From Bacteroidales bacterium UBA4621 (GTDB lineage: Bacteria > Bacteroidota > Bacteroidia > Bacteroidales > Paludibacteraceae), in assembly GCA_002387325.1 (NCBI GenBank), contig DGIN01000073.1, positions 1 to 10,985 on the forward strand: a stretch of DNA of 10,985 nt, in the 5' to 3' direction. This document shows positions 1-6,556 of this stretch, piece by piece. The translations under genes were made by a program, and so were the position numbers. Below the pieces are notes generated by a model. That model searched no databases, was not told the origin of the DNA, and was given only the letters and a program-made list of their open reading frames with translations. How positions within the stretch are numbered: position 1 is the first letter of the stretch; each line of letters begins with the position of its first letter.

Positions 1-81
1 TTCAATCTCCCCGAAGACTTTCCGTTTGTAATAGACGAGCATTGGGACATCGGACACGGTTGGTCAGGCGACAAAATATGA
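1..81 (+). CDS. 3' end of an unrecognised protein
   Basis: Frame 1 is open from the window edge for 26 codons and ends at TGA (79-81). The C-terminal residues read FNLPEDFPFVIDEHWDIGHG followed by WSGDKI. I do not recognise the family, and the start lies outside the window. The stretch has about 48% GC, close to the tonB-recG side and unlike the AT-rich DNA that starts just after it. Its stop overlaps the ATG of a short ORF (ATGA at 78-81), a spacing typical of coupled operon genes, so it may have been the upstream member of an operon now cut off. Function cannot be assigned. Confidence 0.5.
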   Translation, partial: FNLPEDFPFVIDEHWDIGHGWSGDKI

Positions 82-170
82 AAGTACTATTCCTACAATC
101 TACCACCATACAAACAATGCTGCCTACAGACAGCATAAAAAATTGCAATTTTACTCCACAGATGAATTAA
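78..170 (+). other. 30-codon ORF, possible truncated gene start
   Basis: An ATG overlapping the preceding stop (ATGA) opens a 30-codon frame beginning MKVLFLQSTT and ending at TAA (168-170). The first ten residues resemble the start of a Rossmann-type glycosyltransferase, but the rest shows no family features. Its 3' end overlaps the convergent AsnB-like gene by 20 bases. It could be the broken start of a former glycosyltransferase at a recombination boundary, or simply a chance frame. Low confidence as a real gene. Confidence 0.2.
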
Positions 171-1728
171 GTTTTTCCAATAGTTGCCTAACTTTCATCA
201 AATACCAATCTCTAATAACTTGATTATTAGAACAGAAATCTCTTTCTGTTTTATACTTGCCGTTCTCTATCAACTCTTTTAACAGAGGCTGCATCAATTC
301 ATATTCACCTATAGTGTCTGACAAATGCGCTAAGGTATGAGTTAATTGTGCGGGTAAGAGAGCCTTAAGGCGTTTGCGTATTTTTTGTTTTCTGTAAAAA
401 GAAATAGGATGTTTAGTTTGAAAAAAGTTCACTCCCAGTGGCGTAAAAATGCGATTACATATAAAATTTGTGTAGAAACAACACTCTTTCAATCCCTCAT
501 AAGGCATTTTTCGAAATAACTCCAAAAACTCCCTATCCCAAAATGGCAAACATACGTCATAGCCAAAATACTCATAAATTCGAGCGGAATTGTTAATATT
601 ATGTGGCAGTCTATTTTGAAATATAAACGACTGATATACAGACCATGATGTATATCTTTCTTTTATGTGGCAGGAGATATAATTTTCAATCTGTCGTTTT
701 ATACGCCTCCCCTGATACTCACAATTATCATACATCATAGCAGAAGTCAGATAACGAATTGAATCAATCTCTGAAATACATCCTTTTTGCAAATGTGAAC
801 CAGCATTAAAATCAGCAGAGTGTCCAGGTATAAAAACAGCATTAGGTTGAAGCACACCTCTTTCTTGTAAAAAATGTATTGCGGGGAACTCAAACAACCA
901 TACAAAATTCCCGAGATTACCTATAAACAAACTATAGTCTATAAATTCCGTATTATCAGTAGATATTAACGAACAGGCTTCAGCAGTAGTTGTATCTATA
1001 TAAAATATAGGATAGCGTAATTGTTTTGCCACTTTTTCCGCGATCTTTTTTTCCCAATTATCAGGGCGTCCAATAGTATAGCAAATTACATTTTTATAGT
1101 TCAACCTACGCAGCATACAAAGAATCAACCGAGAATCATTCCCGCCACTCAATGGAACTACAATCTGATTCCCATTAACAAACTGCAACACCCGCTCAAA
1201 AACCCTTTGTAATATAGACTCGAATATATCCATAGTTGGCATCTCTAATTCAGAGTATCGAACCAAATATCTATAAAAAGGTTTTTGCGTATTGTCAGAA
1301 CAAAGATAGTGAGCAGGTTTGATCTGCGATATATTTTCAACCAATGTTTTCCCAGATGCAGGTGCCGCCATTGCCATATACTCTTCTATAGATTCAGAAT
1401 CTTCAACATCACCTTTTTGTAACAATAAATACGGATTGTCAACTATAAACAACATATCTTGCTGCATACGATAATACAGAGGATATATACGCGAAGCATC
1501 TAACGCTGCATCTGACCAATCTTGAGCATTGCGCACCACTGCAAACAAACCATTACATTCCGAAATCCGTTGCTGCCATTCTCTTTCCGTGGGAACATCT
1601 AAATAATCTGCAAACTCTTTTCCTTGCAAACAAATTTCATTGCCTTGAGTAGCAACATAAGCATACCCCCTGACATAAACTTTGTCATTGCAATACCACT
1701 TATCTGATGTTAACTTAACATTCCACAT
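151..1728 (-). CDS. Asparagine-synthase-like protein lacking the glutaminase Cys
   Basis: 525 aa. The C-terminal half carries the PP-loop ATP-pyrophosphatase signature PLSGGNDS (residues 192-199), the AMP-forming site of asparagine synthetase B. The N-terminal part keeps remnants of the class II glutamine amidotransferase fold (GLFAVVRNAQDW at 60-71, then IYPLYYR and LFIVDNPYLLL). However, the protein starts MWNV, so the Cys2 nucleophile needed for glutamine hydrolysis is absent. In surface-polysaccharide loci such AsnB-like proteins are often thought to amidate uronic acids; here free ammonia or a partner glutaminase would be needed. That role is inferred from the adjacent flippase. The ATG overlaps the flippase gene's 3' end by 14 bases, so the two are probably co-transcribed. 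The gene is AT-rich (about 30-38% GC in sampled rows), unlike recG, which suggests transfer. A role in true asparagine synthesis is less likely. Confidence 0.8.
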   Translation of the reverse strand: MWNVKLTSDKWYCNDKVYVRGYAYVATQGNEICLQGKEFADYLDVPTEREWQQRISECNGLFAVVRNAQDWSDAALDASRIYPLYYRMQQDMLFIVDNPYLLLQKGDVEDSESIEEYMAMAAPASGKTLVENISQIKPAHYLCSDNTQKPFYRYLVRYSELEMPTMDIFESILQRVFERVLQFVNGNQIVVPLSGGNDSRLILCMLRRLNYKNVICYTIGRPDNWEKKIAEKVAKQLRYPIFYIDTTTAEACSLISTDNTEFIDYSLFIGNLGNFVWLFEFPAIHFLQERGVLQPNAVFIPGHSADFNAGSHLQKGCISEIDSIRYLTSAMMYDNCEYQGRRIKRQIENYISCHIKERYTSWSVYQSFIFQNRLPHNINNSARIYEYFGYDVCLPFWDREFLELFRKMPYEGLKECCFYTNFICNRIFTPLGVNFFQTKHPISFYRKQKIRKRLKALLPAQLTHTLAHLSDTIGEYELMQPLLKELIENGKYKTERDFCSNNQVIRDWYLMKVRQLLEKLNSSVE

Positions 1729-3007
1729 CTGATATCAAATTACGTTCGTAATACTCAATTAAATGTGTATAAATTCCTAATCTTATGGAATTAAATAAAA
1801 ATCCTACCATACAATAACCAACAATTGCATAGTAAAAATTACCCAGACATACACCCAGTATCAAAGCCGCCAACCGGAAAACAATGTACGCTAATTCGAT
1901 ATAAAAACTAATTTTCTGCTGTTGAAAAACATCTATCAGAAAAGATATTGTCGCCCCCCATATATTCATTGCCAGCCATGGCAGCATCACGCGGATGTAA
2001 TGACCGGTAATCTCCCATTCCGAGCCGAGCAGCCACTGCGTAAGCCATGGCAAAACAAAGTAGAGAGCCACAAAACACGGGATAGTGATTCCCATAGCAT
2101 AGAGACTGAAACGACGCAGGATCGGACGTATTGTTTCCCGACGATTCACTTTGACAGCAATATACTGATACAGAATCTGATACAGCGATTGTTCTATCAT
2201 ATTGATCGGTCGGAATGCCAAAGTAAGTGCCATCCCCCAGAAACCAAGATTTGCCAGTCCAAAAAAAGGTGTCAGCAACAGGGACGGCAGACTATTACTC
2301 AAGTTATTCACCAACGCACGCGGCAACGAGTATTTCGGGAAATTGGCGTATTCACGTGCCACTTCACCGCATATCTTTTTATCGATATGCAGCACTTCAC
2401 GCAAACCCCTTTTCCACGCGCCGACAATACTAACCACCAATGCCACCAATGGGGAAAAAACCGTAGAACAAAGCAATCCGCCATGCAGGAAACCGGCATA
2501 GCCACAGCCTATTTTGACACCGGCATTTAGAACAGACTGCGACATTTGATAACGACTAATCGCCCCAAAACGCTTATGCCTCGTGTAGTAATAATTGAGC
2601 AACACCCAACAGGCAGACACCAATATATAGACCGGCATCAACCAATACCATCGGGCTAAATCGGGCGCATTAAAGAGAGTGGCTATCGGGCGTGAGAAAG
2701 GAACACTCAACAGGACAGCACCCGTTACGCACAAAGCAATACAACCTCCCACTTGCAGTACGGCACGTGCCTTTCCGTCCTCCTGCGGCAGGACGATGGC
2801 GTATTGGTATTCGGCGGTGGCGAGAAGGGAAAGAATACCACCAATGCTCAAAAAAAGGTTCAAAAGACCGAAATCATCGGGGGAGTAGAGACGGGTGAGA
2901 ACAGGATAGACCAGCAACCCGATGACTTGCGCCACCACGTTCGCGGACAGAAGTTTGGCAAAGTTGCGCACCCCCGCCGAGTGTATCAGAGAACCTATCT
3001 TACTCAT
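1715..3007 (-). CDS. wzx: O-antigen/capsule flippase (Wzx type)
   Basis: A 430-aa polytopic membrane protein of the polysaccharide biosynthesis/oligosaccharide flippase family (MOP superfamily), expected to move lipid-linked glycan units across the inner membrane. Hydrophobic segments recur along its length, the first at about residues 17-37 and 46-66. Between them and the next segment lies the family-typical stretch AEYQYAIVLPQEDGKA, and the total length is normal for Wzx. I prefer the ATG at 3007; the frame extends seven codons upstream to a TTG at 3028, but that extension (CNFANA) lies inside the promoter-like sequence. The gene overlaps the AsnB-like gene by 14 bases, implying one transcript. 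GC content drops sharply in the last ~230 bases of the gene (1715-1950) compared with the first kilobase, suggesting a recombination joint within it. The specific glycan substrate cannot be read from the sequence. Confidence 0.88.
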   Translation of the reverse strand: MSKIGSLIHSAGVRNFAKLLSANVVAQVIGLLVYPVLTRLYSPDDFGLLNLFLSIGGILSLLATAEYQYAIVLPQEDGKARAVLQVGGCIALCVTGAVLLSVPFSRPIATLFNAPDLARWYWLMPVYILVSACWVLLNYYYTRHKRFGAISRYQMSQSVLNAGVKIGCGYAGFLHGGLLCSTVFSPLVALVVSIVGAWKRGLREVLHIDKKICGEVAREYANFPKYSLPRALVNNLSNSLPSLLLTPFFGLANLGFWGMALTLAFRPINMIEQSLYQILYQYIAVKVNRRETIRPILRRFSLYAMGITIPCFVALYFVLPWLTQWLLGSEWEITGHYIRVMLPWLAMNIWGATISFLIDVFQQQKISFYIELAYIVFRLAALILGVCLGNFYYAIVGYCMVGFLFNSIRLGIYTHLIEYYERNLISDVEC

Positions 3008-3015
3008 TGCGTTTG

Positions 3016-3047
3016 CAAAATTACACAAATTTTACGGATTGTACAAC
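3016..3047 (-). promoter_or_regulatory. Bacteroidota-type promoter for the flippase gene
   Basis: On the minus strand, TAATTTTG (3016-3023) matches the -7 consensus TAnnTTTG. It is preceded after 20 bases by GTTG (3044-3047), a reasonable -33 element. The predicted start of transcription would fall almost at the ATG at 3007, giving a leaderless or nearly leaderless message. The TTG alternative start at 3028 would lie upstream of that point, which favours the ATG. It is also possible that the real promoter lies further upstream. Confidence 0.5.
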
Positions 3048-3192
3048 ATCTGCGCAAAAACGCTTTATGTTTTCATGTTGTTTCCGTCCTTTTGCCGTGT
3101 TGTTGCCGTAAATGGGGAGTAATGGGGCTGATATGACTTATTAGTCAAATTGGACAGCAGTCAAACATTTTTACATAAAAATAGCACGGATA

Positions 3193-3224
3193 TTTGCGCT
3201 ATTCAGAAAAAAGCAGTAAATTTG
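3193..3224 (+). promoter_or_regulatory. Bacteroidota-type promoter for tonB-recG
   Basis: TTTG (3193-3196), exactly 20 bases, then TAAATTTG (3217-3224) followed by C. This fits the Bacteroidota primary sigma factor pattern of TTTG at -33 and TAnnTTTG at -7. Transcription would begin around 3230, leaving a leader of about 80 bases before the tonB ATG. Confidence 0.65.
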
Positions 3225-3313
3225 CAGTCGTTTTTGCAGAAGTGTTCTTTTGCGAGCATTATGGAGCATAAGAGTACCGATGCTGGTACGAAAAAATCTA
3301 ACAACTACAGAAT

Positions 3314-3997
3314 ATGCAAATCAAAAAGTCACAAAAAGCCAGTTTGGAAGACAAAAAAATCATCTATGTGCTGATGGGTTTTGTCTTCGTCTTGAGCGTT
3401 TGCTATGTCGCTTTTGAATGGACAGAGAAAGAGGTTACCAAGTATGAGGTTGTTGATACCGATTTCCTGTTCGAGGAAGAGGTAGAGATTCAACAGACCA
3501 CCCAGCAAGAGACCACTCCTCCGCCCCCACCTCCTGCCGTGCAAGAAGTTGAGGTACTGAACGTGGTGGAAGACGATGTGGAGACCGAGTCTATCGAAAT
3601 CAACACCGAAGACGAGAAAGATGTAGAGGTCGTGATTGCTCCGCCCGTGGAGGCTCCCGTAGAGGAAGAGGAAGAAGAGGTTGTATTCGTAGTTGTAGAG
3701 ACAATGCCTGAATTCCCCGGTGGGCAACAAGCATTGTTCAAATACTTGAGCGAGAATGTTAAATATCCCGTTATCGCACAGGAAAACGGTATCCAAGGTC
3801 GTGTAATCTGCCAGTTTGTGGTTAACAAAGACGGCGCGATTGTGGATGTGGAAGTGGTTCGTTCGGGCGGAGACCCGTCGCTTGACAAGGAGGCGGTACG
3901 TGTCATCAAGTCGATGCCGAAATGGAATCCGGGCAAACAGCGTGGTAAAGCGGTACGTGTAAAATACACAGTACCTGTAAACTTCCGCCTGCAATAA
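3314..3997 (+). CDS. tonB: TonB energy transducer
   Basis: 227 aa. A short basic N-terminus is followed by one membrane segment (about residues 15-34). Next come an acidic periplasmic linker rich in Glu and Val with a Pro run (69-74), and a TonB C-terminal domain (about 130-227). The domain begins MPEFPGGQQAL and includes YPVIAQENGIQGRV and the ending VKYTVPVNFRLQ, which are standard features of this family in Bacteroidota. It would pass proton-motive energy from ExbB/ExbD to outer-membrane TonB-dependent (SusC-like) transporters. No exbB or exbD is in the window. The ATG is 90 bases past the -7 element, and recG follows after 22 bases, so the two probably share a transcript. The linker has a Glu run (118-122), giving it a strongly negative charge. 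Confidence 0.93.
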   Translation: MQIKKSQKASLEDKKIIYVLMGFVFVLSVCYVAFEWTEKEVTKYEVVDTDFLFEEEVEIQQTTQQETTPPPPPPAVQEVEVLNVVEDDVETESIEINTEDEKDVEVVIAPPVEAPVEEEEEEVVFVVVETMPEFPGGQQALFKYLSENVKYPVIAQENGIQGRVICQFVVNKDGAIVDVEVVRSGGDPSLDKEAVRVIKSMPKWNPGKQRGKAVRVKYTVPVNFRLQ

Positions 3998-4019
3998 TAC
4001 AGAAAATCAGCACTTTCCG

Positions 4020-6128
4020 ATGGAGTTGAGCCATCGAGATATAGTCTATTGCAAGGGTGTCGGCACAAAGCGTGCCGACATTCTTCGTAAAGAATTGGGG
4101 GTACTGACGGCGCAAGATATGCTCCGTCAGTACCCTTTTAAGTATATAGACCGCAGTAAGTTCTACAAAATTGCGGAGATAGAGGACGATGAGACGTATG
4201 TCCAGATAGTGGGGGAGGTGACAGAGTGGCATACTATCGGTGCGGGCAAGGCACAACGACTGAGTGCACAATTCTCTGACGGGACGCACCTCATTGAGTT
4301 GGTATGGTTCAAGGGGGGGCAATATGTCAAATTGCAGAAAGGTGTTTGTTACCTGCTCTTCGGCAAACCAACGCGTTTTAATCACGTTTACAACTTTGTT
4401 CATCCGGAACTGACACTAATGGCACAGGTGAAACCCGAGATGACGCTGGGATTGGAGCCATACTACAACACCACGGAACGTATGAAGAAAGCGGGCATCA
4501 ACTCGCGAGTCATACGCACGATCATAACAGGTTTGATGCCCGATCTGGCACAAGGCGTACCGGACACCATAGGGGCGGATATACTACAGCAATACCACCT
4601 GATGGGGTTGACAGAGGCACTACAAAATATACATTTCCCGAAAGATACACAGATGATGCAGCGTGCCAAAGAGCGGCTCAAGTTTGAGGAACTGTTCTAT
4701 ATCCAGTTGCAGATTCTGCGGCAGATGAAACGCCGCGAACAGAATGTGGGATTTCCTATGCCGATAGTGGGACGGAATTTCAATACAATGTATCGGAGTC
4801 TGCCGTTCCCGCTGACCAATGCACAGAAACGGGTGATACGCGAGATACACACCGACCTGAAATCGGGCAGACAGATGAACCGTTTGCTGCAAGGCGATGT
4901 AGGCAGCGGAAAGACCTTGGTGGCTTTGATGTGCTGTCTGCTAGCTATTGACAACGGCTATCAGACCTGTATTATGGCACCCACGGAGATACTTGCCAAT
5001 CAGCACTACGAGACACTGAGCGGTTTTCTCAAACCGCTGTTGGCAAGCGAAGAAAATCCTGACGGATTACGGATCGCCCTGCTGACCGGTTCCTCCACCA
5101 AAAAACAACGAGACCTGCTCCACCCTGCCCTACAAACAGGGCGGATAGATATACTCATCGGCACGCATGCTCTGCTCGAAGACACGGTGCAATGGGCAAA
5201 TCTCGGATTGGTGGTAGTGGATGAACAGCACCGCTTCGGCGTGGCACAACGTGCCAAACTGTGGAGCAAGAACGTGCGACCGCCGCATGTATTAGTAATG
5301 ACCGCCACGCCTATCCCGCGCACGTTGGCGATGACCGTATATGGCGATTTGCGGGTGAGTATCATAGACGAACTGCCCCCCGGACGCAAACCCGTACAGA
5401 CGCTGCACTACTCCATACAGCGCAAACAAACTGTAAATCAATTTATCAGAGGACAGATACAGGCGGGGCGGCAGGTGTATGTGGTCTTCCCGCTTATCAA
5501 GGAGAACGAAAAACTGGATCTGCAAGACATAGAAAACGGGTATAACGAATTATGCGACACTTTCCCCGAATACAGGATTTCGATGGTACACGGGCAGATG
5601 AAAGCCAAAGACAAGGACGAGCAGATGCAGCGTTTTGCCTCTGGCGAAACGCAGATACTGGTGGCAACAACCGTGATTGAAGTGGGTGTGAATGTGCCGA
5701 ATGCAAGCGTGATGATTATTGAGAACGCCGAGAGGTTCGGTTTGAGCCAGTTGCACCAGTTGCGCGGGCGTGTGGGGCGCGGTGCCGACCAGAGCTACTG
5801 TATCCTGCTGACCCGCTTGGAACTGACCAAAGAGACCCGGCAGCGTATGGATATTATGGTGGCTACAAACGACGGCTTCCGTATAGCAGAGGCGGACTTG
5901 CAACTGCGGGGACCCGGCGACTTGGAGGGCACGCAGCAATCGGGACTTCCATTCGACCTGCATATCGCTTCCCTTTCCACCGACGGGCAGATACTCGAGA
6001 TTGCCCGACAAGCCGCTGAAAGGATTTTGGAAAAAGATCCGCTGCTTGAAGACGAGCGTAACCGCATCTACAAACGGCAACTTGACCTTTTGCGCATAGA
6101 ACCGCGCAACTGGTCGGAGATTTCGTGA
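4020..6128 (+). CDS. recG: ATP-dependent DNA helicase RecG
   Basis: 702 aa, the normal length for RecG, which remodels stalled replication forks and branch-migrates Holliday junctions. The N-terminal wedge/OB-fold region (about 50-150) is followed by helicase motifs in order: Walker A GDVGSGKT (292-299), MAPTEILANQHYE, the DExH-type box DEQH (401-404), TATPIPRT (428-435), VATTVIEVGVNVPNA and the arginine-finger motif QLRGRVGRG (580-588). The RecG-typical C-terminal motif ADLQLRGPGDLEGTQQSG comes after these. All key residues appear intact, so it should be active. It sits 22 bases behind tonB and likely depends on that promoter; no separate promoter-like site is evident in the gap. Its base composition (58% GC in a sampled row) marks it as native housekeeping sequence. 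Confidence 0.97.
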   Translation: MELSHRDIVYCKGVGTKRADILRKELGVLTAQDMLRQYPFKYIDRSKFYKIAEIEDDETYVQIVGEVTEWHTIGAGKAQRLSAQFSDGTHLIELVWFKGGQYVKLQKGVCYLLFGKPTRFNHVYNFVHPELTLMAQVKPEMTLGLEPYYNTTERMKKAGINSRVIRTIITGLMPDLAQGVPDTIGADILQQYHLMGLTEALQNIHFPKDTQMMQRAKERLKFEELFYIQLQILRQMKRREQNVGFPMPIVGRNFNTMYRSLPFPLTNAQKRVIREIHTDLKSGRQMNRLLQGDVGSGKTLVALMCCLLAIDNGYQTCIMAPTEILANQHYETLSGFLKPLLASEENPDGLRIALLTGSSTKKQRDLLHPALQTGRIDILIGTHALLEDTVQWANLGLVVVDEQHRFGVAQRAKLWSKNVRPPHVLVMTATPIPRTLAMTVYGDLRVSIIDELPPGRKPVQTLHYSIQRKQTVNQFIRGQIQAGRQVYVVFPLIKENEKLDLQDIENGYNELCDTFPEYRISMVHGQMKAKDKDEQMQRFASGETQILVATTVIEVGVNVPNASVMIIENAERFGLSQLHQLRGRVGRGADQSYCILLTRLELTKETRQRMDIMVATNDGFRIAEADLQLRGPGDLEGTQQSGLPFDLHIASLSTDGQILEIARQAAERILEKDPLLEDERNRIYKRQLDLLRIEPRNWSEIS

Positions 6129-6183
6129 TTTTATGAGATGGATAAGTGCCTGCTTGCGGAGAAATTTCACAAAAACAATACTG

Positions 6184-6553
6184 AAAAAGAGGCTGCCTGC
6201 ACTGGGCAACCGCATCAAACATTTATGTGTTGTAAGATTGCATTATTTAAAATTTATACTACAAACAGCATACCGGGAACGCGGACGCCCTCGCCCGCGG
6301 ACAGTTTGCCACAAACAGAACAGATCAACCCTGTTGTGGAGACGATGCGTCCCGCGTCGTCAAACGGTTGCGTATGCCGTAGCGACAACTCATCCCTGTG
6401 GACCGAGTAGAACTCCTTATCGTCCCGCGTCGGCATACCACGAATAACATTTTGTTTGGAAAATAGTATAACGTTTTACACGTACTCTTTCAAAAATCAC
6501 ACTGATTATGAATTATTTTGATGTGCTGTCCTGTTGTCATACAGCCTCTTTTT
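6184..6553. repeat. 12-bp inverted repeats flanking the convergent spacer
   Basis: AAAAAGAGGCTG at 6184-6195 is perfectly complementary in inverted orientation to CAGCCTCTTTTT at 6542-6553. Between them is the structured repeat copy 1. The GAGGCTG...CAGCCTC motif next to A/T runs resembles one arm of terminator hairpins that are common in Bacteroidales, so the two arms may be separate terminator remnants. Alternatively they are the ends of a small mobile element. I find no clear target duplication outside the arms. Confidence 0.4.
6278..6360. repeat. Structured interspersed repeat, copy 1
   Basis: 83 bases closely matching 10777-10860. The first 39 bases align without gaps and with few mismatches, and the last 27 bases differ at two positions. 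It contains a GC stem (CGCGGAC/GCCCGCG, one mismatch), GTTTG-CCA-CAAAC (6304-6316), AACAG...CTGTT (6319-6335) and ACGATGCG-TCC-CGCGTCGT (6342-6360, one G.T). It lies between two convergent gene ends. The family was not recognised by name. Confidence 0.75.
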
Positions 6554-6556
6554 ATA

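Larger units (their letters stand above)
3008..3313. other. Divergent intergenic control region
   Basis: 306 bases separate the flippase and tonB starts. Besides the two promoters listed separately, it contains an imperfect palindrome TGACTTATTAGTCA (3134-3147), a second copy of AGTCAAA at 3159-3165, and an AT-rich inverted repeat ATTTTT-ACAT-AAAAAT (3167-3182) just upstream of the tonB -33 element. In the tonB leader is a 5-bp hairpin GTACC-GATGCT-GGTAC (3274-3289). I see no gene here. Confidence 0.6.
6129..6556. other. Convergent intergenic region, no gene
   Basis: 428 bases lie between the ends of recG (+) and the hddC-gmhB fusion (-). A short + frame opens at 6138 but runs into the repeat and looks accidental. 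The region holds repeat copy 1 (6278-6360), a partial further copy of its last stem sequence (CGTCCCGCGTCGG at 6421-6433), an 8-base inverted pair (6372-6379 with 6431-6438), and 12-base inverted repeats near both ends. An 11-base-loop hairpin GCTGT...ACAGC (6525-6545) lies just past the minus operon's end but has no U-run, so I do not call it a terminator. Confidence 0.6.

Noticed and set aside
3261..3374. Possible upstream ORF (ATG at 3261) overlapping the tonB start out of frame
   Set aside because: It encodes a Lys/Ser-rich peptide with no family resemblance and nothing marks it as translated.
3329..3994. Long minus-strand ORF antisense to tonB
   Set aside because: It is a shadow of the tonB codon bias; the + frame is an unmistakable TonB.
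6191..6210. Hairpin GGCTGCC...GGCAACC as the recG terminator
   Set aside because: Seven pairs with a mismatch and no T-run after it on the + strand.
6278..6360. CRISPR repeat
   Set aside because: There are only two copies about 4.5 kb apart, with no spacer array and no cas genes.
6138..6410. 90-codon + strand ORF after recG
   Set aside because: Its second half is translated from repeat copy 1, it has no protein-like motif, and overlapping frames on both strands are also open here.
6254..6436. 60-codon minus-strand ORF with two Cys (CSVCGK)
   Set aside because: It lies wholly within the structured repeat region; the open frame follows from the GC-rich hairpin sequence and has no identifiable start context.
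6525..6545. Hairpin GCTGT...ACAGC as terminator of the heptose operon
   Set aside because: The stem is only five pairs, the loop is 11 bases, and no U-run follows in the operon's direction.
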